From positions 124,001 through 188,000 of the forward strand of contig NZ_CANLER010000002.1 in assembly GCF_947489715.1 (NCBI RefSeq): a stretch of 64,000 nt of DNA. The letters are read 5' to 3'. The notes beneath the pieces are model-generated. The model did no database searches, was not told the origin of the DNA, and was given only the letters and a program-made list of their open reading frames with translations. Below are positions 56,122-64,000 of the stretch, piece by piece (the stretch's first letter is position 1; the number at the start of each line of letters is the position of its first letter). The DNA is from an uncultured Roseovarius sp. GTDB lineage: Bacteria > Pseudomonadota > Alphaproteobacteria > Rhodobacterales > Rhodobacteraceae. The position numbers were made by a program, and so were the translations under genes.

Positions 56122-56826
56122 ATGATAAGCACCCCATTAGCAGTGATCGTGGGCGTGGGCGACGGGTTGTCGGCCTCCCTGGCGCGAGCGCTTTCGGGCG
56201 CGGGATATAGCCTGGTCCTCGCCGCGCGGAATGCCGAAAAGATCAAGGGGCTGGCCGCGGAAACCGGCGCCAAGACCGCGGCCATGGACGCCACTGACCC
56301 GGCCGCGGTGCGGGAGCTTTTTGACGGCCTTGCCGCCACGCCCCGGGTGGTGATCTACAACCCTTCGGCCCGGGTGCGCGGCCCCATTGCCGATCTGGAC
56401 CCCGAAGAAGTGCGCCGTGCAATCGAGGTCACCGCCTTTGGCGCGTTTCTGACCGGTCAGGCAGCGGCCCGCAAGATGCTGGAGAACACGGGCGAAGTGC
56501 GCGGTACGATCCTTTTCACCGGGGCGTCTGCCGGGGTGAAGGGATTTGCCAATTCGGCCCCTTTTGCGATGGGAAAATTCGCCCAGCGCGGGCTGACGCA
56601 GGCGATGGCGCGCGAATTGCACCCGCAAGGTATCCACGTGGTATGGGTCAATATCGACGGCGGAATACGCAATCCAAAGCGGCCCGAGCGTGTGGATCCG
56701 GAAGGCAAGCCCGACAGCATGCTTTGCCCCGACGCCATTGCCCGCGCCTATCTCGGATTGATCGAACAGGACCGGTCAGCCTGGAGCGATGAACTGATCC
56801 TGCGGCCCTGGGTGGAAAGTTTTTAG
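56122..56826 (+). CDS. Short-chain dehydrogenase/reductase
   Basis: This 234-residue SDR has a cofactor motif that reads GVGDGLSASLARALSGAGY, a variant of TGxxxGxG. NPSARVRG stands where NNAG is usual, and a catalytic Ser occurs in FTGASAGVKG. The expected YxxxK reads FAMGKFAQRG: the catalytic Tyr is replaced by Phe or Met while the Lys is kept. Activity is therefore in doubt. ATG 56122 follows GGAGGG; another ATG (56101) lies in the DUF1285 gene. The stop overlaps the convergent glcF stop by 4 bases. Confidence 0.85.
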   Translation: MISTPLAVIVGVGDGLSASLARALSGAGYSLVLAARNAEKIKGLAAETGAKTAAMDATDPAAVRELFDGLAATPRVVIYNPSARVRGPIADLDPEEVRRAIEVTAFGAFLTGQAAARKMLENTGEVRGTILFTGASAGVKGFANSAPFAMGKFAQRGLTQAMARELHPQGIHVVWVNIDGGIRNPKRPERVDPEGKPDSMLCPDAIARAYLGLIEQDRSAWSDELILRPWVESF

Positions 56827-58145
56827 CGCAGAATGGGCACCGCCGGTTGCGGCACTGGCCCGTCGCTCAGCGCGCGGGGCTTTGGCCCGCCGGTGGCCCA
56901 ATCCAGCAATTCAACCGTGTGCAGAATGGGTACCCCGGTGCCCGATCCGATCTGCATCATGCACCCGATATTACCCGCCGCGATCACGTCGGGCGCCTTC
57001 GCCTCAAGCGTCCTGATCTTGCGCGCCTTCAGCTTGGCCGAAATCTCGGGCTGCATCAGGTTGTAGGTGCCCGCCGAGCCACAGCACAGATGCGGGTCAG
57101 CCGGTTCAACAATGGTAAAGCCCGCGCGTTTCAGCAGATCCTTGGGATAGGTCTTGATCTGTTGACCGTGTTGCAGCGAACAGGCGGCATGATAGGCGAC
57201 GATCATGTCTTTATCGCCCCCTTCGGGCAGATCAAGCTGCATCAGAAGTTCCGAGACATCCATCGCGATGCCCGAGACCCGCGCCGCATCACCTGCCAAC
57301 GCCTCGTTCCGGAACATGTGGCCGTAATCCTTGACCGTGGTGCCACAGCCGCTGGTGTTGATCACAATGGCATCGAGTCCCTGCCCGTCCATTTCAGACG
57401 CCCAGGCGCGGATGTTCTTGGCAGCGGTCGCATGGCTTTCGGATGTCTTGCCCATGTGATGGGTCAACGCGCCGCAGCACCCCGCGCCTTCGGCCACCAC
57501 AACCTCGCAGCCCAGTCGGGTCAGCAGGCGGATGGTGGCATCGTTGATATCGGTATTCAGCGCCTTTTGCGCGCAGCCGGTCATCAACGCCACGCGTTTG
57601 CGCGGCGTCCCGCGTGCCGGAAAACTTTGCGGATCGTCGTTACGACTGACCGGCGGGATCACCTTGGGCGCCATCTCCAACATCGCACGCAGACGGGCAT
57701 CCGGCATCAACCGGGCAAAGGGCCGCCCGATCTTGGCGCCCAGCAGCGCCAGGCGGAACCGCGTGTGATAGGGCAGAATCTTCGACAAGATCCAGCGCAA
57801 CGCCCGGTCATCCCAGCGACGTTTGTAATTCTGTTCAATATATTCGCGGGCATGGTCCACCAGATGCATGTAATGCACGCCCGACGGGCAGGTCGTCATG
57901 CAGGCCAGGCAACTGAGGCACCGGTCGATATGCGTGACGGTCTTGGCATCGGGCTGGCGGTTGTTTTCCAGCATGTCCTTGATCAGATATATCCGGCCCC
58001 GCGGGCTGTCCAACTCATCCCCCAAGACCTGATAGGTGGGGCATGTCGCGGTGCAGAACCCGCAATGCACGCAAGAGCGCAGGATCTCATTCGAACGTGC
58101 TATACCGGGGTCTTGCAGCTGTTCAGGGGTAAATTCTGTTTTCAT
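56823..58145 (-). CDS. glcF: Glycolate oxidase iron-sulfur subunit GlcF
   Basis: This 440-residue protein carries two 4Fe-4S motifs (CVHCGFCTATCP near residue 25 and CLSCLACMTTCP near 76) and two CCG domains (GAGCCGALTHH near 255, LCCGSAGTY near 380). It passes electrons from GlcD/GlcE to the respiratory chain while glycolate is oxidised to glyoxylate. Start ATG 58145 overlaps the stop of the preceding membrane-protein gene (ATGA). The open frame extends further upstream but overlaps that gene. Confidence 0.95.
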   Translation of the reverse strand: MKTEFTPEQLQDPGIARSNEILRSCVHCGFCTATCPTYQVLGDELDSPRGRIYLIKDMLENNRQPDAKTVTHIDRCLSCLACMTTCPSGVHYMHLVDHAREYIEQNYKRRWDDRALRWILSKILPYHTRFRLALLGAKIGRPFARLMPDARLRAMLEMAPKVIPPVSRNDDPQSFPARGTPRKRVALMTGCAQKALNTDINDATIRLLTRLGCEVVVAEGAGCCGALTHHMGKTSESHATAAKNIRAWASEMDGQGLDAIVINTSGCGTTVKDYGHMFRNEALAGDAARVSGIAMDVSELLMQLDLPEGGDKDMIVAYHAACSLQHGQQIKTYPKDLLKRAGFTIVEPADPHLCCGSAGTYNLMQPEISAKLKARKIRTLEAKAPDVIAAGNIGCMMQIGSGTGVPILHTVELLDWATGGPKPRALSDGPVPQPAVPILR

Positions 58146-58510
58146 TCTTCGGCCATCATCTGTGCGGTATAAAGCCCGAACCACGGAAGGGTGGTCGCCA
58201 TCGCGCCAATGGCGATGATGAACTTGCGGGCGGTGGCGGATTTCAGGCGATACTGGGCGGCAAGCGTGCAATAGGCCAGCATCACGATCCAGGCAAACCA
58301 GCTTGCGACCACCGCCGCCAGGCCGGGATAGGGGCTGGGTGCCAAGGCCGGAACGGCCCAGCGACCAAGGGCAAAGGCCGCCGCCATCAGACAGGCCGCC
58401 ACGCCCATCAGTGCGGCGATACGGTGCCTGCTGGGCCGATGACGCGCCAGCACCCAAAAAACGAGCGGCCCCACCAGAAAAACCATCAAAAAGGTGATGG
58501 CCAGTTTCAT
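58142..58510 (-). CDS. Four-helix membrane protein inside the glc operon
   Basis: This 122-residue protein has about four membrane helices (FLMVFLVGPLVFWVLA, AALMGVAACLMAAAFALG, AAVVASWFAWIVMLAYCTL, FIIAIGAMATTLPWFGLYTA). I cannot assign a family. It overlaps glcF and glcE by 4 bases each, so it is made together with the glycolate oxidase. A membrane anchor or an aid to quinone coupling is an inference from context. Confidence 0.8.
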   Translation of the reverse strand: MKLAITFLMVFLVGPLVFWVLARHRPSRHRIAALMGVAACLMAAAFALGRWAVPALAPSPYPGLAAVVASWFAWIVMLAYCTLAAQYRLKSATARKFIIAIGAMATTLPWFGLYTAQMMAEE

Positions 58511-59652
58511 GCCGCCTGCCCCATCAGGCCTGGGTTGAACAAGCCGCGCGGATCAAATTTGCGGCGCAACCCGTCCTGAAGTGCTGCGATGGCGGGGGCA
58601 AGCGGCTGGAACGCCTCGGCGCTGGTGCCACGGATCAGCGTGGCATGTCCGCCTCTCGCGGTCACGGCAGCGCGAATCCGGGTCGCGTTCAGCCCCGATC
58701 CGTCGGCGACCAGCAACCAGACCAACCCACCGCCCCAATCATAAAGCGCCTCAACCCCGGGCAAACCGGCCACGATACCGGGCGCGTCCGAAGGTTTGAC
58801 CGACAGCCGCCAGACATCGCCCGCGCGCCCTTCGAACGGGACCACGTCGCGGATATAGTGCCACCCGGCACGGGTGCGTTCCGGATCGGTCTCGACCGTG
58901 AAATCGCCAAAGCCTGCCAGCAGTTTCTGCATTTCGCCCGCGCGATAGGCGACCGAGTTTTCAAACCCTTCCAGCCGGATCATGGTCACCGGCGCGCCGT
59001 CCATTCCTTTTTGCAGGTGCGCGGCACCGGTCACTTCATAGGGCGATCCAAGCGCGGCACTCAGCGCCTTAACCGCCTGCGCATCGCTCAATCCTTCCAG
59101 CAGCAGAACACCGGTCGCATGGGATTTGGGCAGCACTTTCAGCGACACTTCGGTCAGCACTCCCAAGGTGCCATAGCTGCCCGCCATCAGCTTGACCAGA
59201 TCATAGCCGGTGACGTTCTTCATCACCCGGCCACCATTCTTGAGGACCTGCCCCTGCCCGTCGACGAACCGCACGCCCAGCAGATGATCGCGGCAGGCAC
59301 CTACCTGAATACGGCGCGGCCCTGAAACGTTGGCCGCAACGACGCCACCGATCGTCGGCGCGCCTGTGGTGCCCAATAACCGGCGGTGATCCATCGGCTC
59401 GAACGCTAGGCGCTGCCCCTCGGCATCCAATGCCTTTTCAACCGCTGATAGGGGCGTGCCCGCGCGAACCACCAGTGTCAGCGCACCGGGTTCATATAGC
59501 TCGATCCCGGTCAGCGCGCTGGTGGACAGCACGGCGCCATTGGTCGGCGCGCCGATGGGCCGGGTGCCGCCGCCCTGAATGCGCAAAGGTCCATCCGCCT
59601 GCGTGATCAATTCGGCCAGGTCAGCCTCGGTTTCTGGGGTCAATGCTGTCAT
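58507..59652 (-). CDS. glcE: Glycolate oxidase FAD-binding subunit GlcE
   Basis: This 381-residue PCMH-type FAD-binding protein shows IQGGGTRPIGAP near residue 24, RLLGTTGAPTIGGVVAANVSGPRR near 90 and GRVMKNVTGYDLVKLMAGSYGTLG near 140. It ends with FDPRGLFNPG. It is the second flavin subunit of the GlcDEF complex. It follows glcD by 44 bases. Confidence 0.95.
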   Translation of the reverse strand: MTALTPETEADLAELITQADGPLRIQGGGTRPIGAPTNGAVLSTSALTGIELYEPGALTLVVRAGTPLSAVEKALDAEGQRLAFEPMDHRRLLGTTGAPTIGGVVAANVSGPRRIQVGACRDHLLGVRFVDGQGQVLKNGGRVMKNVTGYDLVKLMAGSYGTLGVLTEVSLKVLPKSHATGVLLLEGLSDAQAVKALSAALGSPYEVTGAAHLQKGMDGAPVTMIRLEGFENSVAYRAGEMQKLLAGFGDFTVETDPERTRAGWHYIRDVVPFEGRAGDVWRLSVKPSDAPGIVAGLPGVEALYDWGGGLVWLLVADGSGLNATRIRAAVTARGGHATLIRGTSAEAFQPLAPAIAALQDGLRRKFDPRGLFNPGLMGQAA

Positions 59653-59696
59653 CTTTCAAAAACTTCTCCGGGGGGGTGGCTGCCGGGGCAACGTCC

Positions 59697-61136
59697 CTAT
59701 TCCGCTGCAATCCGGCGGGTGTCAGAGGCGGCCAGTGGAAATACCTTGGCCGGGTTGAGCAACCATTTGGGATCAAAAACATCCTTCACGGCCATCTGGA
59801 TATCCAAATCGCCCGGCGCGTACTGGTCATGCATCAGATCACGTTTTTCAATGCCCACACCATGTTCACCGGTCAGGCAGCCGCCGACCTCGACACAAAG
59901 CCGCAGGATGTCGGCACCGAAGGCTTCGCAGAGTTCCAAATCACCGGGCTTGTTGGCGTCAAACAGAATGAGCGGGTGCATGTTGCCATCGCCCGCGTGG
60001 AACACATTACCCACATCCAGTCCATATTCCTTGCTCATCTCGCCGATGCGTTTCAGCACATAGGGCAACTGGCTGACCGGGATCGTGCCATCAAGGCACA
60101 TGTAATCATTGATCTGGCCCATCGCGCCAAAGGCCGATTTGCGGCCCAGCCATATTTTCGCGCTTTCCTCGGCCGAATTGCTTTCGCGCAGTTCGACCGG
60201 GTTATGGCTGCGGGCGATCTGCATGATGGTTTCCAGCTGTTCATCGATCTCGGCATCGCTGCCTTCAACCTCGACGATCAGCAGCGCCTCGCAATCCGGG
60301 TAGCCCGCCCCGGCAAAGGCCTCGGTCGCGCGAATGCAGGGACGGTCCATGAACTCGATCGCCACCGGCAGCACGCCCGCCTTGATGATATCGGCCACGC
60401 AGGCCCCCGCCACAACGATATCGTCGAACCCGATCAGGACGGGCCGCGCGCCTTCGGGCTGGCGCAGGATGCGCAAGGTCGCCTCGGTCACCACGCCAAG
60501 CTGGCCCTCGGAGCCGCAGATCAGGCCCAGCAAGTCCAGCCCTTCGGCATCCAGGAACGCGCCGCCGATTTCGGTCACGGTACCATCCATCAGCACCATG
60601 GTGACCCCCATCAGGTTGTTGGTGGTCACGCCGTATTTCAGGCAATGCGCGCCGCCGGAATTCATCGCGATATTGCCCGCGATGGCACATGCCAGCTGGC
60701 TCGACGGGTCGGGGGCATAGAAAAACCCTTCGGTTTCGACCGCGCCGGTCACACTCAGGTTGGTACGGCCAGACTGGACCCGGATAAAGCGGTTGTCGTA
60801 ATCGGTCTCCAGCACCTCGTTCAGGCGCGCGACCCCCAGGATGACGCTATCCGCCGTGGGCAGCGCGCCGCCCGCCAGCGACGTGCCCGAACCACGCGGC
60901 ACCACCGGCACGCCCATGTCATGGCAGATGCGCAGCACGTCCGACACCTCTTGGGTGGACGCAGGCAGCACCGCCAGCAGCGGCGGGCATTTATAGGCGG
61001 TCAGCGCGTCGCATTCATAAACCCGAGTCTCGCTCGGCTCGGAAATAATCGCATCCGCAGGCAGAACCGCCTGCAAACACGAGATCAATTCGGCCTTGCG
61101 GGCCATGATCTTTGGATCCGGTTTTGGCATTTCCAT
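59697..61136 (-). CDS. glcD: Glycolate oxidase catalytic subunit GlcD
   Basis: This 479-residue FAD-linked oxidase has VVPRGSGTSLAGGALPTADSV near residue 80 (FAD pyrophosphate loop), CAIAGNIAMNSGGAHCLKYG near 150 and the C-terminal GGCLTGEHGVGIEKRDLM near 435. It oxidises glycolate (or D-lactate-type 2-hydroxyacids) and leads the glc operon. An inverted repeat with TTGGT/ACCAA half-sites lies just upstream. Confidence 0.95.
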   Translation of the reverse strand: MEMPKPDPKIMARKAELISCLQAVLPADAIISEPSETRVYECDALTAYKCPPLLAVLPASTQEVSDVLRICHDMGVPVVPRGSGTSLAGGALPTADSVILGVARLNEVLETDYDNRFIRVQSGRTNLSVTGAVETEGFFYAPDPSSQLACAIAGNIAMNSGGAHCLKYGVTTNNLMGVTMVLMDGTVTEIGGAFLDAEGLDLLGLICGSEGQLGVVTEATLRILRQPEGARPVLIGFDDIVVAGACVADIIKAGVLPVAIEFMDRPCIRATEAFAGAGYPDCEALLIVEVEGSDAEIDEQLETIMQIARSHNPVELRESNSAEESAKIWLGRKSAFGAMGQINDYMCLDGTIPVSQLPYVLKRIGEMSKEYGLDVGNVFHAGDGNMHPLILFDANKPGDLELCEAFGADILRLCVEVGGCLTGEHGVGIEKRDLMHDQYAPGDLDIQMAVKDVFDPKWLLNPAKVFPLAASDTRRIAAE

Positions 61137-61150
61137 CTGGCAATTCCCTT

Positions 61151-61175
61151 AATTGGTAAAGTTTTATAACCAATT
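61151..61175. promoter_or_regulatory. Inverted repeat AATTGGT-N11-ACCAATT, likely glc operator
   Basis: The arms AATTGGT and ACCAATT are perfect complements with an 11-base AT-rich spacer. The site lies 15 bases upstream of the glcD start. TTGGT/ACCAA half-sites are typical of FadR-type GntR regulators such as GlcC and PdhR, although those usually have a 3-base spacer. No such regulator gene is in this window. Confidence 0.5.
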
Positions 61176-61218
61176 TATCCCACTGGCAAGTCAAACCTCG
61201 GCACGATATGCGTGATAC

Positions 61219-61938
61219 ATGGATCTGACAGAACGACTTTCACACTTTACCACATTGGACATCACCGCGCTGGCCCTGTTGGTCATCGGATCAATCGTAA
61301 TCGGCTATATCATTGAAAACGATTTCAAAAACATGAAATCTGTCACCACCCTGATGGCCGATTACCGGCGCGAATGGATGGTGCACATGGTCACCCGCGA
61401 GCCGCGCGTTTTTGACGCGCAGATCCTGTCGATGATCCGGCAGGCAACCTCGTTTTTCGCCTCTGCCGCGATGATCGCGATCGGTGGATGCCTTGCCTTG
61501 CTGGGCAATACCGACCAGTTGATGGGCATCGCCCAGGACCTGACGCTGGAAAGCGACCCCAGCATCGTGTGGGAGCTGAAAGTGCTGGTGATCCTCAGCT
61601 TTCTGGCCAACGCCTTTTTCAAATTCGTCTGGTCCAACCGCCTGTTTGGCTATTGTGCCGTCTTGATGGGCGCGGTGCCCAATGACCCGTCCGACCCAAA
61701 GGCGCCGATACGCGCGCAAAAGGCGGGTGAGATCAACATTACCGCCTCGCGTAGCTTCAATCGAGGGCTGCGCTCGGTCTATTTTGCGCTGGCCGCTTGC
61801 GCCTGGCTGCTGGGTGCGGGCGCACTGATCGCGGCCACGGCGATGACCTGCCTGGTGCTCTTCCGGCGCGAATTCGCGTCACGCTCGAAAGAGATATTGC
61901 TGTGGCCCGAGTGTAACAACAGTGACACACAGTCGTGA
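61219..61938 (+). CDS. DUF599 family membrane protein
   Basis: This 239-residue protein has four membrane segments (ITALALLVIGSIVIGYII, FFASAAMIAIGGCLALLG, VLVILSFLANAFFKFVWS, GAGALIAATAMTCLVLF) and the conserved YRREWMVHMVTREPRVFDAQILSMIRQATSFF stretch of DUF599. Function unknown. It is divergent from the glc operon and overlaps the next reading frame slightly. Confidence 0.9.
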   Translation: MDLTERLSHFTTLDITALALLVIGSIVIGYIIENDFKNMKSVTTLMADYRREWMVHMVTREPRVFDAQILSMIRQATSFFASAAMIAIGGCLALLGNTDQLMGIAQDLTLESDPSIVWELKVLVILSFLANAFFKFVWSNRLFGYCAVLMGAVPNDPSDPKAPIRAQKAGEINITASRSFNRGLRSVYFALAACAWLLGAGALIAATAMTCLVLFRREFASRSKEILLWPECNNSDTQS

Positions 61939-61973
61939 CTCGAATTTCTGACGCAGCCTGGTTAAATGGGGCC

Positions 61974-62333
61974 ATGAAAAAACTCTCACTCCTACTTTTC
62001 GGTTGCCTGATGGCGCCCGCTGCCTGGGCAGACGGACCCACAATCATTGACGTCACGATCAAGAAGATCGGCATGGTCTGGCGCGTCGATGTGACCCTTG
62101 AACATGGCGATACCGGATGGGATCACTATGCCGATGGCTGGGAAGTTCTGGATGCCAACGGCAACCGGCTGGCCCATCGCGAACTCATGCACCCGCATGT
62201 CAATGAACAGCCCTTCACCCGTGCGCTCAGCGGCGTGGTATTTCCCGATGGCACCCGCGAGGTGTTCGTGCGCGCCAAGTGTTCGGTCGACGGCTGGTCA
62301 GGTGAAAAGACGCGGGTCGAGCTGAAACCCTGA
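61974..62333 (+). CDS. Small exported protein of unknown function
   Basis: This 119-residue protein has a clear signal peptide (MKKLSLLLFGCLMAPAAWA) and a compact mature domain of about 100 residues (VDVTLEHGDTGWDHYADGWEVLDANGNRLAHRELMHPHVNEQPF, shown here in outline from residues 33 on). This pattern is common in hypothetical proteins of the group; a metal role for the HPH motif is speculative. I start at ATG 61974, since an earlier ATG (61935) would bury the signal peptide. Confidence 0.8.
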   Translation: MKKLSLLLFGCLMAPAAWADGPTIIDVTIKKIGMVWRVDVTLEHGDTGWDHYADGWEVLDANGNRLAHRELMHPHVNEQPFTRALSGVVFPDGTREVFVRAKCSVDGWSGEKTRVELKP

Positions 62334-62374
62334 CCAACCCGATACCCCCTGCACCCGTAGAATGTCCTGAAGGC

Positions 62375-63169
62375 TCAGCCTGAACACGGGCCGGGATCTG
62401 TCATCGCGCGCTCGGCCCGGACCAGACGTTCAACCATCCGGCGGTCGACCCCACCCAGAACCGCCGTGCGGCCCACCACCAGCGCGGGCGTACCGATGAA
62501 CCCGAACCGGCGGGCCAGCGCGGCGGTACGCTGCAACTGGCGCTCGGTCTTGCGTGCGGTCATGTCGCGCAACAGCCGCGCCGGATCAATCCCGACCTCT
62601 TCGGACAATTGCCGCAGATAGGGCGGCGTGGGCACCACCGGCGTCCCCATCAGACGCTCGTGAAACGCGTCATAGGCCCCTTGCGCCCGTGCGGCCACCG
62701 CGGCCCGTGCCGCAACGCTTGAAATCTGCCCCAGCAGCGGCAGGTCATGCCAGGTGACCTGAACCCCGCCTCCCTGCGCCATCTGCGCCAGCATCGGGCT
62801 GACCTGACGACAGTAAAAGCAGCGATAATCGGTGAAATAGGCGATCTGCACATGCGCCGGATCACGGGGCTGATCATCGCCCGGATCGAACAGCGCGCCG
62901 CATAGCGCCCCGTCGCTGATGGTTTGCGCGGTGCTGCCCTCATCCGAACTGCTGCCAATTCCGACAAAGGCCGTCGCCCCGCCCGAGATTGGCCCGCCCG
63001 CGATGCGGCGAAACCCCGGCACGCCGGCGACGGGTTCAAACTGCAACCCCGGCTCGGTCAGCCGCCGCAACAACGCCGTACCGCCATAGGCCGCTGCCAC
63101 CACCGCCCCGAACCCGGCCAGACGCAGCAGGCTGCGGCGGGTTGTCTTTGGCGGCGGCTGATCCGGCAT
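62375..63169 (-). CDS. Tat-exported DsbA-family thioredoxin-fold protein
   Basis: This 264-residue protein starts with a twin-arginine signal (TTRRSLLRLAGFGAVVAAAYG). The DsbA-like domain has the active-site CxxC as CFYC near residue 125 (YFTDYRCFYCRQVSP) and the cis-Pro loop FGFIGTPALVVG near residue 228. It probably acts in periplasmic thiol-disulfide exchange. Tat export of a DsbA-like protein is less common than Sec export. An upstream in-frame ATG (63235) would add 22 residues before the Tat motif. Confidence 0.87.
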   Translation of the reverse strand: MPDQPPPKTTRRSLLRLAGFGAVVAAAYGGTALLRRLTEPGLQFEPVAGVPGFRRIAGGPISGGATAFVGIGSSSDEGSTAQTISDGALCGALFDPGDDQPRDPAHVQIAYFTDYRCFYCRQVSPMLAQMAQGGGVQVTWHDLPLLGQISSVAARAAVAARAQGAYDAFHERLMGTPVVPTPPYLRQLSEEVGIDPARLLRDMTARKTERQLQRTAALARRFGFIGTPALVVGRTAVLGGVDRRMVERLVRAERAMTDPGPCSG

Positions 63170-63385
63170 GGGCAACGAAAACCTCGGTAAATCGCGATAA
63201 ACTTCCGCGCCACGTTGACGCCCCGGCGCGGCCATGTCCAGAGGCAGAAATCAACCCTTCGTGATCCTGAAAAAGCGGCTTTTGGCCGACCGGAAACCGC
63301 GCGCTTGTGTGCCTGCGCACAGCGTCCTACCTACAGTCCTGCAGAACAGGCCACGGTTTAGATAACGACTAACGCAGGAGAAAAC

Positions 63386-64000
63386 ATGAGCATCTTCAAG
63401 TCCTTACGTATTTCCACCGTCAGCCTTTGCCTGGCCCTGCCTGCGCTGGCCCAAACCGATCAGGCATTCAAGGAAATCGCGCAAGATGCCTTTGGCGACG
63501 TGATCGCCGAGCACGATATTCCCGGCATGGTGATCGGTGTGACAATGGGCGGTCAGCACCACATCTACACCCACGGCATGGCCTCGCGCAGCATGGGCAC
63601 CCCGGTTACCGCAGACACGCTTTTTGAACTTGGGTCAATCAGCAAGACCTTTACCGCGACGCTTGCCGCGCTGGCGCATGGGCGCGGCCAACTTGATCTT
63701 TATCGCCCCGTGACCGATGCCGAACCACAGCTTGACGGCAGTGCCTTTGACCAGATCACAATCATGGATCTGGCCACACACACCACCACTGGCCTGCCGC
63801 TTCAGGTGCCGGGTGCGATCACCACCGAAGACGCACTGATCGACTGGCTGAAAGAATGGCAACCGGATGACAGCCCTATCCCGATGCGCAGCTATTCCAA
63901 CATCAGCGTCGGCCTGCTGGGCCGGGTCACGGCCGCTGCTCTGGGCAGCAGTTATGCCGAGGCGGCAGAGGGAACGCTCTTTCCGATGCTGGGTCTGGAA
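63386..64000 (+). CDS. Class C beta-lactamase (AmpC-like), cut by window end
   Basis: The first 205 residues are visible; the family length is about 380. After a signal peptide (SVSLC-type core, cleaved near ALPALAQ) come the active-site SxxK as SISK in LFELGSISKTFTATLA near residue 80 and the YxN motif as YSN in RSYSNISVGLLG near residue 170. DLATHTTTGLPLQVP and WLKEWQP match the AmpC pattern closely. It hydrolyses beta-lactams or is a close DD-peptidase relative. The KTG motif lies beyond the window. ATG 63386 follows CAGGAG at 5 bases. No divergent AmpR gene is visible. Confidence 0.88.
   Translation, partial: MSIFKSLRISTVSLCLALPALAQTDQAFKEIAQDAFGDVIAEHDIPGMVIGVTMGGQHHIYTHGMASRSMGTPVTADTLFELGSISKTFTATLAALAHGRGQLDLYRPVTDAEPQLDGSAFDQITIMDLATHTTTGLPLQVPGAITTEDALIDWLKEWQPDDSPIPMRSYSNISVGLLGRVTAAALGSSYAEAAEGTLFPMLGLE

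Noticed and set aside
56847..58172. A 441-codon plus-strand open frame
   Set aside because: It is antisense to glcF and shows no domain.
59643..61169. A 508-codon plus-strand open frame
   Set aside because: It is the antisense shadow of glcD and has no recognisable domain; His/Arg/Gln-rich composition is typical of such shadows.

Overview
The window looks like chromosomal DNA of a Rhodobacteraceae alphaproteobacterium, probably of the Roseobacter group. The basis is the high GC content, protein families and gene neighbourhoods typical of that group (mreC-mreD-mrdA-rodA, MoxR-DUF58-DUF4159, glcD-glcE-glcF, pbpC with an alpha-2-macroglobulin, UMF1 with mepA), and a DUF1127 gene followed by CUCCUCCC hairpins, a layout known from Rhodobacter. 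The species cannot be named from the sequence alone. I see no rRNA, tRNA, integrase, transposase or CRISPR array.

Layout. 1-3.8 kb: end of the cell-elongation operon (mreC end, mreD, PBP2, RodA), then a GhrA-like reductase. 4.7-9 kb: SseB-like protein and a uracil-DNA-glycosylase-like protein (minus), an ArsR regulator with an ArsP/YraQ-type permease behind two matching inverted repeats, and NhaA. 9.1-10.4 kb: a cobalamin riboswitch ahead of an unrecognised 87-residue ORF, facing a minus-strand DUF1127 gene followed by four pyrimidine-loop hairpins (CcsR/cuckoo-like sRNAs). 10.4-18.6 kb: Mrp, a two-component system, a DgoK-like protein lacking its usual motifs, a TIGR01244 phosphatase-like protein and a fused HyuA-HyuB 5-oxoprolinase. 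18.6-26.4 kb: a MarR/membrane protein/YdhR cassette, Lrp, UspA, a sodium:alanine symporter, a methyltransferase, a GNAT acetyltransferase, a phosphoesterase and a thiolase. 26.4-34.4 kb: PbpC, a DUF1089 protein and a giant alpha-2-macroglobulin. 34.5-48.5 kb: hybrid histidine kinase, YaaA, RecQ, YggT, thioesterase, UMF1 transporter, MepA, YhhQ, a short undescribed transcription unit, ArfB, RadC, an unrecognised membrane protein, PncB and a YjhX-like protein. 48.8-55.5 kb: a four-gene MoxR cluster with overlapping stops and starts. 55.5-64 kb: DUF1285 protein, SDR, the glycolate oxidase operon, DUF599 protein, a small exported protein, a Tat-exported DsbA-like protein, and the first two thirds of a class C beta-lactamase that runs off the end.

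Themes. Envelope growth and defence recur: PBP2/RodA, PBP1C with alpha-2-macroglobulin, MepA and AmpC-like beta-lactamase. Many operons are packed with ATGA overlaps, which suggests translational coupling. The least explained material is non-coding or very small: the hairpin array at 9.7-9.9 kb, the 43.68-43.90 kb unit with a near-perfect Shine-Dalgarno and an 18-codon ORF, four 11-bp phased repeats before arfB, and six GTACG elements before the thiolase.
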